DNA from: Candidatus Altarchaeum sp.
Lineage (GTDB): Archaea > Altiarchaeota > Altiarchaeia > Altiarchaeales > Altiarchaeaceae
Direction of reading: 5' to 3'
DNA: 38,372 nucleotides
NCBI GenBank assembly: GCA_018260755.1
Contig: JAGTWP010000007.1
Location: 1-38,372, forward strand
Below are positions 23,659 to 32,764 of the stretch, piece by piece; position 1 is the first letter of the stretch, and every line of letters begins with the position of its first letter. Made by a program: the position numbers and the translations under genes. The notes beneath the pieces are model-generated. The model did no database searches and was not told the origin of the DNA. It worked only from the letters and a program-made list of their open reading frames with translations.

Positions 23659-24798
23659 TTATAAATCAGATCCAATCCAGTTAACTTCATCTAATTTTCC
23701 ATTTTTCAACCGCTCTATTATATTTTCAATATATTCTTTTTTTGTATCTCTCCCTCCAAGTCCTACAATACATGAATAAACATTATTTGGATTATTAACA
23801 ATCCCTCTTACTTCACTCCATAAAGCCCCGCCAATTCCAATAGAAACATCTTTTTCTATAACTGCTATACCTTTGGCATCCTTTATGGTCCTTTTTAATT
23901 CCTCTGATGGAAATGGTCTGAATGAAATTACTCTTATTAATCCAACATCTTTGTGTTTGTCAATGACATCTTTTATAGTTCCACAAACAGAACCAATACT
24001 AACAATAACATAATCAGCATTTTTTGTATTGTATTCTTCAATTAATCCGTTTCCGTAATTTCTCCCGAAAAATTTGTAAAATTGGCTATTTACTTCCTTT
24101 ATCTTCTCCTTTGCTTTTTCCATTGCATCCCACTGCATCTTTCTAAACTCTGTATAAGAATTTGGAAATGATATCGACCCAAAGGTCATAGGATTCTTCA
24201 GATCTAATTTGTATAACGGATTAAATTTAGGCAAAAATTTATCAACTTCTTCCTGTTCGGGAATATCTGCAGGCTCAACACAATGTGTAAGTGTAAAACC
24301 ATCCATATTTACCATTACTGGAAGCAAAATTTCCCTGTCTTCCGCAATTTTGTATGCCTGAATGGTTTTATCTGCTGCTTCCTGAACTGTTTCAGCATAC
24401 AACTGAATCCATCCCGTATCTCTTTGTGATATTGAATCCTGCTGGTCATTCCATATATTAATAGGAGCAGACAATGCTCTGTTAGCATTTGTCATAACTA
24501 TCGGCAGTCGCATTCCGCTCGCTACGAATAAAATTTCGTGCATTAATGCCAGCCCCTGCGATGATGTTGCAGTATATGCTCGCACACCTGATGCTGATGC
24601 TCCGACACATGCGGAAATTGCAGAATGTTCTGATTCCGCATATACTACTTTTGCATTTAATTTTCCGTCTGCAACAATTTGCGATAAATTTTCAGGGATG
24701 TGTGTTTGAGGTGTTATAGGGTATATTGCCAACACTGCTGGTCTGCATAATGCAACAACTTCTGATACCGCTTCCGAACCTTCAAGTATGGTTTTCAT
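23659..24798 (-). CDS. porA: 2-oxoacid:ferredoxin oxidoreductase (PFOR) alpha subunit
   Basis: Alpha subunit of pyruvate/2-oxoacid:ferredoxin oxidoreductase; binds the TPP-side partner and CoA. The 379-aa chain has the ordered motifs LEGSEAVSEV, YPITPQTHIPE, YAESEHSAISACVGASASGV, TSSQGLALMHEILFVASGMR, the domain-II NMDGFTLTHCVEPADIP, and a transketolase C-terminal-like region (SIGSVCGTIKDVI). It fits PorA better than VorA or IorA. The usual partners (porB, porG, porD) are absent on either side, which is uncommon for this tight complex; they may be elsewhere. Convergent with nop5 (75-bp gap). It precedes a repeat-rich upstream region. Confidence 0.92.
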   Translation of the reverse strand: MKTILEGSEAVSEVVALCRPAVLAIYPITPQTHIPENLSQIVADGKLNAKVVYAESEHSAISACVGASASGVRAYTATSSQGLALMHEILFVASGMRLPIVMTNANRALSAPINIWNDQQDSISQRDTGWIQLYAETVQEAADKTIQAYKIAEDREILLPVMVNMDGFTLTHCVEPADIPEQEEVDKFLPKFNPLYKLDLKNPMTFGSISFPNSYTEFRKMQWDAMEKAKEKIKEVNSQFYKFFGRNYGNGLIEEYNTKNADYVIVSIGSVCGTIKDVIDKHKDVGLIRVISFRPFPSEELKRTIKDAKGIAVIEKDVSIGIGGALWSEVRGIVNNPNNVYSCIVGLGGRDTKKEYIENIIERLKNGKLDEVNWIGSDL

Positions 24799-24874
24799 CT
24801 TAAAAAATTTTCTGAAATATAATATAATAATTATGAAGCAAAATAATTATAAATTATAAATAAGATATAATATG

Positions 24875-24982
24875 ATATAATAATTATAAAATAAAATAAT
24901 TAAAGTTAATAATTAAAAATGAAAAATTTTATGAAATATAATAATTATAAAATAAAATAATTAAAGTTAATAATTAAAAATT
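24875..24982. repeat. 47-bp direct repeat, 61-bp period
   Basis: Two copies of a 47-bp AT-rich sequence, starting atataataattataaaata, at 24875-24921 and 24936-24982 upstream of porA. A third partial copy (ttaataattaaaaatgaaaa) appears at 25241-25260 on the other side of element B, showing that the element inserted into the repeat. Within 24799-25306 no gene is seen. Confidence 0.8.
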
Positions 24983-24985
24983 AAT

Positions 24986-25237
24986 GTAACTATTCAGAGG
25001 TCAACAAAATTTACTGAAAATTTATAAATAAATTTTCAATCTTAAAAAATATTTCAAATATTTTTTAATACTAGTAAAATTTTCAAAAAAATGCAATTTT
25101 AAAATCTCAAAGATTTTAAAATACACGAACGAAGTCCGCTCACTTTCGTTTGTGGATTTTTCAAACGAAATCGTTTGAAAAATGAGCGTAAAACTCAAAA
25201 AATCTGCTTATGATTTTTGAGATGGCTGAATAATTAA
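24986..25237. mobile_element. GTAAC-end MITE, copy B
   Basis: A 252-bp non-coding element with left end gtaactattcagagg and right end ggctgaataattaa (two changes from the other copies). The 8-mer aaattaat lies on both sides (24978-24985 and 25238-25245), a perfect 8-bp target duplication, although the surrounding sequence is repetitive. Internal palindromes, for example the arm ttttaaaatctcaaagattt and the arm caaacgaaatcgtttgaaaa, would fold into hairpins. It is inverted relative to copy C, with which it shares nearly its whole length. Confidence 0.83.
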
Positions 25238-25306
25238 AAATTAATAATTAAAAATGAAAAATAAAAAAAAATTTGTTTGCCCGCCTACACATTATGCAAA
25301 ATTTAT

Positions 25307-25567
25307 CTATTCGGATGATATCTCGTTTTTCTTTACATTCAAAAGCGTATATTCTCCGACCGAAAATATTTGTTCCGGTTTTATTTTAAATTTCTTTTTT
25401 AACAATCCCTCGCTACACTCAAAACTTAATACAGTTATATCCGAACTTGCAAGCGGCATTCCCACATTTCCTTCTCGTGGAACACTCAACTCAACATTAC
25501 TAATCTTTCCGACTTCTATTCCGTTTTTATCAACAACCTTCAATCCGATTATTTTTGTTGCCTTCAT
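25307..25567 (-). CDS. PRC-barrel domain protein
   Basis: An 86-aa PRC-barrel protein, a small beta-barrel found in photosynthetic reaction centres and RimM and, as single-domain proteins, in most archaea. The core MKATKIIGLKVVDKNGIEVG ... KISNVEL ... is recognisable, with a GLLKKKFKIKPEQIFSVGEY second half. Its archaeal role is not established; RNA or cell-division functions have been proposed for relatives. It lies 86 bp downstream of SepCysS on the same strand. Confidence 0.82.
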   Translation of the reverse strand: MKATKIIGLKVVDKNGIEVGKISNVELSVPREGNVGMPLASSDITVLSFECSEGLLKKKFKIKPEQIFSVGEYTLLNVKKNEISSE

Positions 25568-25653
25568 TTTATATGTGTTGCTAAAAGTTATAAACTAAAT
25601 ATAGATAATTAAAATTTCAAATAATTATTTTCTTGTTTTATAAATTATCGCCT

Positions 25654-26823
<1,170 letters not shown>

Positions 26824-26825
26824 TT

Positions 26826-26926
26826 ATTGTGCGGATAACTAATTTATAAAGTTAAATTTAAATTATTGTGTGGATAACTAATTTATAAAGTCAAATTTAA
26901 ATAAATTATAAAGTTAAATTTAAATA
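26826..26926. repeat. 39-bp tandem repeat in the SepCysS/metK divergent promoter region
   Basis: Two copies of a 39-bp unit beginning attgtgYggataactaattt (26826-26864 and 26865-26903) plus a partial third (to 26926). Each contains the core atttataaag, an archaeal TATA-like sequence. It lies in the shared intergenic region of two divergent genes, so it could carry promoters for both or bind a regulator; TATA positions relative to real transcription starts are unknown. Confidence 0.75.
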
Positions 26927-26970
26927 AACGAATGAATTAATTTAATAATACAAATAATTAAAAATTTAAA

Positions 26971-28254
26971 ATGAAATTTTACATAGAGGAACATAAGGGT
27001 AATTCAGTTGATGAAGGAAAGATTGAAATCGTTGAAAGAAAAGGACTTGGCCATCCTGATTATATGGCAGACAGCATCGCAGAGGCATTCTCGCGAAATT
27101 TAAGCAAATATTACATTGAACACTTCGGAACGATATTGCATCACAATGTTGACAAACTTGAGATTGTCGGAGGAAATGTAGATGTTGAATTTGGCGGGGG
27201 AAAATTTTTAAAGCCGATGCTCATATTCTTTTCTGGAAGAGCCACTGCCAAAGTCGGGAACGAAAATGTCCCGCTTGCAGAAATTGCCAAACAATCCGCA
27301 AAAAATTTTATAAAAGAAAATTACAGATTTGTAAATCCCGATGATGAGAAACAAATTAAATTTATGGTTGAAACAAAAAGCGGATCTACCGACCTGGTTG
27401 GCGTTTATGGCAGGAAAGATGCATTAAGCAGCGGAAAAATTTTGGCAAACGACACATCTATCGGAATCGGTTATGCACCGCTTACAATTACTGAAAGAAC
27501 TATTAAGGAACTTGAAGTGTATTTAAACTCAAAAAAATTTAAGGAAATGTATCCTTACAGCGGCGAGGACATCAAAATTATGGGCACAAGAATTGATAAA
27601 AAACTAGACCTGACAATAGCAATGGGATTTGTATCAAAATTTGTTAATAGTGAGAGCGATTACTGGAAATACAAAGGTAAAATAATGGAAGAAATAAGAA
27701 AATTTGTTAAGTCAAAAATTTCAGACAGTGAAATTTCATTGAATGAAAAAGGCGTTGACCTGGGCGAGAACGGAAGCAAGGGAATATATCTGAATACTGC
27801 TGATGTCAGAAAAAAGGGAGAAGAGAAAGGCAACATATATCTGACATTAACAGGAATGTCTGCCGAACAGGGCGATGACGGAGCGGTCGGAAGGGGAAAC
27901 AGAGTTAACGGAATAATTCCGTTTCAGAGACCTTTGAGCATGGAGGCGGTTGCAGGCAAGAATCCGGTAAATCACATCGGAAAACTTTATAATGTTATGG
28001 CATTCCGTCTTGCGACTCAAATTTACAGCGAATTAAGCAAAGAAATCAGACAGGTTGAGGTTAAATTGCTCTCACAAATAGGAATTTCAATTACGGATCC
28101 GTACATTGCTTATGCATCGGTAATTCCTATAGGTAATGTAAAGGTAAGCGATCTTGAAGGAAAAATAAAGAAAATCTTTGAAGAGGAATTGACCAAAGAG
28201 AAATTTGAAAATTTAAGGAAAGAGTTTGTTGATGGAAAAATAGAGGTCTGCTAA
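26971..28254 (+). CDS. mat: S-adenosylmethionine synthetase (archaeal type)
   Basis: Archaeal methionine adenosyltransferase (MAT_arch), making SAM from ATP and methionine; unrelated in sequence to bacterial MetK. Length 427 aa is near the usual 400. Hallmarks are IEIVERKGLGHPDYMADSIA, HNVDKLEIVGGNVDVEFGG, GSTDLVGVY, NDTSIGIGYAPL, TGMSAEQGDDGAVGRGNRVN and FQRPLSMEAVAGKNPVNHIG. The ATG at 26971 begins exactly at the conserved N-terminus (FYIEEHKGN). SAM is used by TrmI and Pcm in this window. Confidence 0.96.
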   Translation: MKFYIEEHKGNSVDEGKIEIVERKGLGHPDYMADSIAEAFSRNLSKYYIEHFGTILHHNVDKLEIVGGNVDVEFGGGKFLKPMLIFFSGRATAKVGNENVPLAEIAKQSAKNFIKENYRFVNPDDEKQIKFMVETKSGSTDLVGVYGRKDALSSGKILANDTSIGIGYAPLTITERTIKELEVYLNSKKFKEMYPYSGEDIKIMGTRIDKKLDLTIAMGFVSKFVNSESDYWKYKGKIMEEIRKFVKSKISDSEISLNEKGVDLGENGSKGIYLNTADVRKKGEEKGNIYLTLTGMSAEQGDDGAVGRGNRVNGIIPFQRPLSMEAVAGKNPVNHIGKLYNVMAFRLATQIYSELSKEIRQVEVKLLSQIGISITDPYIAYASVIPIGNVKVSDLEGKIKKIFEEELTKEKFENLRKEFVDGKIEVC

Positions 28255-28273
28255 ATTTTTAGGTTAGAAATTT

Positions 28274-28516
28274 GTAACTATTCAGCCACCCAAAAAATTA
28301 CGAGTAAATTTTTTGATTTTTACGCTCACTTCGTTCGTGTATTTTAAAATCTTTGAGATTTTAAAATTGTATTTTTTGAAATTTTACACTCACTTCGTTC
28401 GTGCATTTTCAAACAAGTTTGAAAATCGCAGGTATTAAAAATATTTGAAATATTTTTTAAGATTGAAAATTTATTTATAAATTTTCAGTAAATTTTTGTA
28501 CCCTCTGAATAGTTAC
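28274..28516. mobile_element. GTAAC-end MITE, copy C
   Basis: A 243-bp non-coding element with ends gtaactattcagccacc and, reversed, gtaactattcagagg. It is flanked by a perfect 8-bp direct repeat agaaattt (28266-28273 and 28517-28524), the target duplication. Read in reverse, the first about 90 bp agree nearly base for base with copy B (for example ttactgaaaatttataaata). The GTAA ends with 8-bp duplication are the IS66-family signature, but it encodes no transposase. The right end is 18 bp before the C/D box sRNA. Confidence 0.9.
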
Positions 28517-28534
28517 AGAAATTTAATTATAATT

Positions 28535-28594
28535 GCTATTATGATGACTCTTCGTGCCTCTGATTAATGATGATATCGCCAAACCCTGAATAGC
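28535..28594 (+). ncRNA. C/D box guide sRNA
   Basis: A complete archaeal C/D box sRNA in the gene-free stretch between metK and the DUF424 gene. Terminal stem GCTAT (28535-28539) pairs with ATAGC (28590-28594). Box C is ATGATGA (28541-28547), box D' is CTGA (28560-28563), box C' is ATGATGA (28567-28573) and box D is CTGA (28586-28589). All four match the consensus exactly. Both guides are 12 nt (ctcttcgtgcct and tatcgccaaacc) and the D'-C' spacer is 3 nt, the typical archaeal layout. By the N+5 rule the D guide pairs with GGUUUGGC, a sequence found in the 23S peptidyl-transferase region of many species (about U2493 in E. coli numbering). The D' target is not identified. Nop5, the protein scaffold, is at 22.3 kb. 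Confidence 0.88.
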
Positions 28595-28616
28595 AAATTT
28601 AAATTTACATTTTACT

Positions 28617-28907
28617 ATGTTCGCAAAGGTGTATGAAGTGGAAAATGAGTATATGGTTGCGGTGTGTGAAAAGTCCCTAATCGGAAAGACATTTAAGAAA
28701 GGAAAAATAACACTTAAACTTACAGAGGACTTTTACAAAGGTGAAGAAATAAGCGAAGATAAATTACTGGAACTGCTTAATAATGCAACAATTGCAAATT
28801 TAGTCGGAAAGCCGGTAAATTTAGCGATAAATCACAATCTTATTGATGAAGATGGAGTTATGGAAATTTCAGGTGTCAAATATGCACAAATTTTTGTTAT
28901 GAAATAA
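28617..28907 (+). CDS. DUF424 family protein
   Basis: A 96-aa archaeal DUF424 protein (COG2412). Recognised by VAVCEKSLIGKTFKKGKITLKL, the FYKGEEISEDKLLELLNNAT region and a conserved NLVGKPVNLAI segment. The family is nearly universal in euryarchaea and is suspected of an RNA-related role, but no function is proven. It starts 22 bp after the C/D sRNA, so the two may share a transcript. The first ATG follows 'ttactatg'; no better upstream start exists. The exchanger gene follows 31 bp later on the same strand. Confidence 0.87.
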   Translation: MFAKVYEVENEYMVAVCEKSLIGKTFKKGKITLKLTEDFYKGEEISEDKLLELLNNATIANLVGKPVNLAINHNLIDEDGVMEISGVKYAQIFVMK

Positions 28908-28938
28908 ATTTTATGAAAATTTATAAAAAAATTTAAAA

Positions 28939-29958
28939 ATGTTAGTGGAAATACTTGAACTTATAGGAACTCTTATAGTAATACTCGTGGGGTGTGAATT
29001 ATTTGCAAACGCTGTTGAACATGTCGGGAGAAAATTTGCTTTATCCCATGCGGCATCAGGGTCATTACTTGCCGCTGTCGGAACGGCAATGCCTGAAACA
29101 TTAGTTGTTATACTATCTTTATTTTTTGGCGGAGGGTACGCAGAAGAAATAAGTATGGGGGCAATATTGGGGCCCCCGTTTATGCTTTTAACATTGGCAA
29201 TATTTTTGCTTGGTTTAACTGTGTTCATCTTAAAATTTATGAAAAAAAGAGAAAATCTTGTTTTAAATGTTCATGTTCCGGCTTTAACATTTGACCTTAA
29301 ATATTTCATAATCGCATTTGCTATTGTAATAATCAGTGCTTTGCTTTATAATATGTCTCACGACAAAATCGTAAATTATATTGCCGCAATCCTTCTTTTA
29401 CTCATATATATTTATTATATAAAGGTTACTCTTTCAATTAAAGCAGATGACAACGAGACCTACGAAGAGTATTTTTACCTTACAAAATATTTTTCCATGA
29501 AACCAAAAATTACAAATGTTTATCTTCAGCTATTACTTGGATTTATCATCATATTTTTTGGGGCAAAGTTGTTTATCGGATATCTGATTGCTATCGGAAC
29601 GGAAGCAGGCATTTCAATGCTCGTGCTCGCTTTACTTATTACCCCATTTGCAACAGAACTTCCCGAAAAATACAACAGCATTTCATGGGTAATAAAAAGA
29701 AAAGATACATTAGGTGTAGCAAATATAACTGGGGCGGTTATTTTTCAGTCAACTATTCTGGTAGCTATCGGACTTATATTTACCTCGTGGGAACTTGATT
29801 TTTATACTATTCTTAATATATCGTTTGCGTTTATATCTGGAATACTTTTATATTTGTCATTAAAATTAAAAGGAAAATTATATGCTCCATATATGCTCAT
29901 CGGAGGGGTCTTATATCTTCTGTATATTTTACTTGTATTAGGATTTGTTAAAATTTAA
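28939..29958 (+). CDS. Sodium/calcium exchanger family protein
   Basis: Integral membrane cation exchanger of the CaCA superfamily, 339 aa with about ten helices in two inverted halves. The alpha-1 repeat contains AAVGTAMPETLVVILSLFF and the alpha-2 repeat contains LALLITPFATELPEKYNSIS. Both keep the PE pair that helps bind the cation. These repeat sequences deviate from the canonical GTSLPEL form (GTAMPE and TPFATELPE), so the transported ion (Ca2+, Na+, Mg2+ or another divalent) is uncertain. There is a short hydrophilic loop between halves (KADDNETYEEYFYLTKYFSM). The gene converges with the TPR gene (33-bp gap). Confidence 0.85.
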   Translation: MLVEILELIGTLIVILVGCELFANAVEHVGRKFALSHAASGSLLAAVGTAMPETLVVILSLFFGGGYAEEISMGAILGPPFMLLTLAIFLLGLTVFILKFMKKRENLVLNVHVPALTFDLKYFIIAFAIVIISALLYNMSHDKIVNYIAAILLLLIYIYYIKVTLSIKADDNETYEEYFYLTKYFSMKPKITNVYLQLLLGFIIIFFGAKLFIGYLIAIGTEAGISMLVLALLITPFATELPEKYNSISWVIKRKDTLGVANITGAVIFQSTILVAIGLIFTSWELDFYTILNISFAFISGILLYLSLKLKGKLYAPYMLIGGVLYLLYILLVLGFVKI

Positions 29959-29991
29959 TCTTTCCCAAAAGCCATCTCACATCTCAAATCA

Positions 29992-30732
29992 CTAACCTCC
30001 ATAAGGCATATCCAGATATTCTTCATTTATCTTACATGCTTTTTCATAATCCTTCGTTGCCTCTTTTTCTTTTTCAGTTGCATAATATGCCAGTCCTCTG
30101 TAATAATATGCATCGGCAAAATCCTTGTTCCTTTCTACGGACTTTGTGAAAAAATTTATTGCATTATTATAATCCTCTTTTCCCAAATATGCCAATCCCA
30201 AATAATGTAATGTTTCATAATTTTCCTTTATGTCGCATGCTCTCTTTAAAAATTTTATTGCATTGTCGTAATCATCTTTTCCCAAATATGCCAATCCCAA
30301 ATAATGATTATTGTCAAAATTTTCCTCAATTGAAATTGATTTATTTAAATGTATTATTGCATTGTCATAATCCTCGTCATTCATATAAGCCATTCCTATA
30401 AATTTTGACACATCAGCACTATTATTTCCGTAATCAATTGACTTTTTGAAATTTGATATTGCATCGTCATTTCTATTCATGTTTAAATAAACCAAACCTA
30501 AGTTATAATAGCCATTCACAGGTTCTATCAAAATTTCCTTTTTAAATATCTTTTCTGATGATTCGTTGTCTTCTTCGTCAATAAAATTTTCTCCGCTTTC
30601 TTCTAAAATTTCAACGATGTCATCTTTCTCATCTTCATTTTTTTTAAGTATTTCGTCAATCATTTCAAACGCTTCAAAAAATTTTTTTACTTCTAACAAT
30701 GCTTCAATTTTATCTCTGATTGCTTGTTCCAT
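29992..30732 (-). CDS. TPR-repeat protein
   Basis: A 246-aa protein made of about six tetratricopeptide repeats from residue 75 on (NGYYNLGLVYLNMNRNDDAI, then NNHYLGLAYLGKDDYDNAIK, LHYLGLAYLGKEDYNNAINF and DAYYYRGLAYYATEKEKEAT). TPRs mediate protein-protein contacts. The N-terminal 70 residues are acidic and helical without repeat character. Two repeats are nearly identical at the DNA level (tttttcccaaatatgccaat pattern), showing recent repeat duplication. No signal peptide, so cytoplasmic; partners unknown. Confidence 0.88.
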   Translation of the reverse strand: MEQAIRDKIEALLEVKKFFEAFEMIDEILKKNEDEKDDIVEILEESGENFIDEEDNESSEKIFKKEILIEPVNGYYNLGLVYLNMNRNDDAISNFKKSIDYGNNSADVSKFIGMAYMNDEDYDNAIIHLNKSISIEENFDNNHYLGLAYLGKDDYDNAIKFLKRACDIKENYETLHYLGLAYLGKEDYNNAINFFTKSVERNKDFADAYYYRGLAYYATEKEKEATKDYEKACKINEEYLDMPYGG

Positions 30733-30807
30733 TTTAAATAGTTAAATAATGAATAGTTATATTTTGATTTATATTAAATTTTATCTGAAAATTATAAAGT
30801 TAAAAAT

Positions 30808-31821
30808 TTAAATCCCTCTGTTTTGTAAGACCTCTATAACCTTTGATGCCTCGGTTCCTTTCATCCCTTCTCCTAAATTTTTCGCAACTTCTTTTAAAAT
30901 TTTTGGTTCATTGTAATGTGATGTCGCTTCAACAATTGCCTTTGCCCTCTTTTTAGGGTCGGATGATTTAAAAATTCCCGAACCAACAAAAACACCCTCG
31001 CATCCCATATTCATCATTAATGCCGCATCAGCAGGAGTAGCAATGCCACCCGCTGCAAAATTTACACGAGGTAATCGCTGCAATTTTTTTGTTTCCTCCA
31101 AAATTTTAAAAATTTCATCTTTTATGTATTTATAGTTATATTCATCAAATACAACATCATCCTCTTTTATCTCTTTTGATATTTCAAATTTTTCGTATAC
31201 CTCCTGCGTTAATTTGCAGTATTTGTTTGCATAATTTACCGCAACTTTTTGCATTTCTTCGTCACTTAAATTTTTTAACTGTGCAATACCTTCATTCATC
31301 ATGTGCATATGTCTTACCGCTTCTATTACATCCCCTGTTCCTGCCTCACCTTTTGTTCTCATCATTGCAGCACCTTCAAAAATCCTTCGGACTGCCTCCC
31401 CGAGTTCACGGGCACCGCAGACAAAAGGAATTTTAAATTTTTTCTTATTTATGTGGAAGAACGGATCAGCCATTGTCAAAACTTCACTTTCATCAACCAT
31501 ATCAACACCTAATGTTTCAAGTATTCTTGCTTCGCTGTAATGACCTATTCTGCACTTTGCCATTACAGGAATTGTAACTGTCTTTAAAATTTCATCTATC
31601 TTTTCAAGACTGGCCATTCTCGCGACTCCTCCTTCCGCTCTGATGTCAGCAGGAACTCGTTCAAGAGCCATGACAGCAACCGCTCCCGCATCCTCGGCAA
31701 TTTTCGCCTGTTCGGCATTTGTTACATCCATAATTACTCCCCCTTTTACCATACTTGCAAATCCCTTCTTTAAGGTCTCGCTGCCATAAATTTTTCCTTC
31801 GGTATCTATTGTGTTTGTCAT
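30808..31821 (-). CDS. pdxS: Pyridoxal 5'-phosphate synthase subunit PdxS
   Basis: PLP synthase, lyase subunit, in the DXP-independent pathway: makes PLP from ribose 5-phosphate, glyceraldehyde 3-phosphate and ammonia delivered by PdxT. A beta/alpha barrel with catalytic Lys89 ([14 protein letters not shown], equivalent to Lys81 of bacterial PdxS) and the second Lys in [32 protein letters not shown] and [13 protein letters not shown] bind phosphate. At 337 aa it is longer than the bacterial protein because of a roughly 40-residue insert ([20 protein letters not shown]), as in some methanogen PdxS. Feeds PLP to enzymes such as SepCysS. PdxT is separated from it by 273 bp. Confidence 0.96.
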   Translation of the reverse strand: MTNTIDTEGKIYGSETLKKGFASMVKGGVIMDVTNAEQAKIAEDAGAVAVMALERVPADIRAEGGVARMASLEKIDEILKTVTIPVMAKCRIGHYSEARILETLGVDMVDESEVLTMADPFFHINKKKFKIPFVCGARELGEAVRRIFEGAAMMRTKGEAGTGDVIEAVRHMHMMNEGIAQLKNLSDEEMQKVAVNYANKYCKLTQEVYEKFEISKEIKEDDVVFDEYNYKYIKDEIFKILEETKKLQRLPRVNFAAGGIATPADAALMMNMGCEGVFVGSGIFKSSDPKKRAKAIVEATSHYNEPKILKEVAKNLGEGMKGTEASKVIEVLQNRGI

Positions 31822-32094
31822 TCTAGTCTATAAAATTTATTATTAATTTTTATTAATTTTATTTATTAATTTTATTTAAATTTCAATATCATTAAATTTG
31901 TTTGGATTATTATTTCAATTAATTAATCACGGATTATTAAATATGAGCCTATCTTTTGGTAATTCTACAAAATCACGTTTTTCTATTTTTGTCACAGGCA
32001 ACATTTTTAGTATTTCATTTCTTACTTCTTTTCTCTTTATTTATCAAGTTTATTAGAAATGAAATTATGAATTATGTATGTAATTATGTAAAAA
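31822..32094. other. pdxT-pdxS intergenic region with possible gene remnant
   Basis: A 273-bp gap in what would normally be a tight operon. On the minus strand a coding-looking stretch reads KEVRNEILKMLPVTKIEKRD and then FVELPKDRLIFNNP before a stop at 31927; the longest frame from ATG has 25 codons (31927-32004). It may be the tail of a deleted gene. No family recognised. Confidence 0.3.
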
Positions 32095-32688
32095 TCAGAT
32101 TAAATTTAAAAAGTATTTATAAATTTTTGTATCATTTGTCAATTCCGGATGAAAGGTCAGTCCGATTACATTTTTGTCTTTAACTGCGATTGCTTTTCCT
32201 TCAAATTCCGCCAAAATTTCTCCTTTATGCACCTTTTCAATGACCGGTGCCCTTATAAATATAGCATGAAATTTTTCGGTTTTGTTTAAATTAAATTTCA
32301 AACAGACATCCGCCTCAAAACTTTCTCTTTGTCTTCCGTAACCGTTTCTTTTTACTTCCATGTCAAGCAATCCATCATAAAATTTATTGTCAACATTCTT
32401 TGCGAGCAAAATCAGTCCCGCGCATGTTCCAAGTATGGGAATTTCTTCATCGCTTATTTTTCCTAGAAAATTTAAAAATTTATTGATATCATTGCCATTT
32501 TCATCATGCATTAATTTTCTCATCGTTGTGCTTTCTCCGCCGGGAATAATTAACGCATCGCAGTTAAAATTTTCAAATCCCCGCAATTCAACAACATTAA
32601 TATTCTTTTCAAGTTCTTTCACTGCATTATTAAGCATTCGGACATGCTCACTTACATCCCCCTGCAATGCAAATACCCCTATTTTCAT
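32095..32688 (-). CDS. pdxT: Pyridoxal 5'-phosphate synthase glutaminase subunit PdxT
   Basis: Class I glutamine amidotransferase that feeds ammonia to PdxS. The nucleophile is C89 in GTCAGLILLAK; the GGES motif (50-53, IIPGGESTTMRKLM) and the late His/Glu pair in TFHPELTND complete the triad. Length 197 aa is usual for the family. The N-terminus MKIGVFALQGDVSEHVRML is the conserved domain start, fixing the ATG at 32688. Codirectional with pdxS, as expected for partners. Confidence 0.96.
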   Translation of the reverse strand: MKIGVFALQGDVSEHVRMLNNAVKELEKNINVVELRGFENFNCDALIIPGGESTTMRKLMHDENGNDINKFLNFLGKISDEEIPILGTCAGLILLAKNVDNKFYDGLLDMEVKRNGYGRQRESFEADVCLKFNLNKTEKFHAIFIRAPVIEKVHKGEILAEFEGKAIAVKDKNVIGLTFHPELTNDTKIYKYFLNLI

Positions 32689-32764
32689 CGTAAAAATTTT
32701 TCAGGATTAAATTTAGAATTAAATTTTGTAAGCAAAAATTACGAACTCTTAACAATTTTATCAA

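Noticed and set aside
28255-28616. SAM riboswitch near metK
   Set aside because: The conserved structures are the MITE and the C/D sRNA, both downstream of metK; no SAM-riboswitch pattern is visible.
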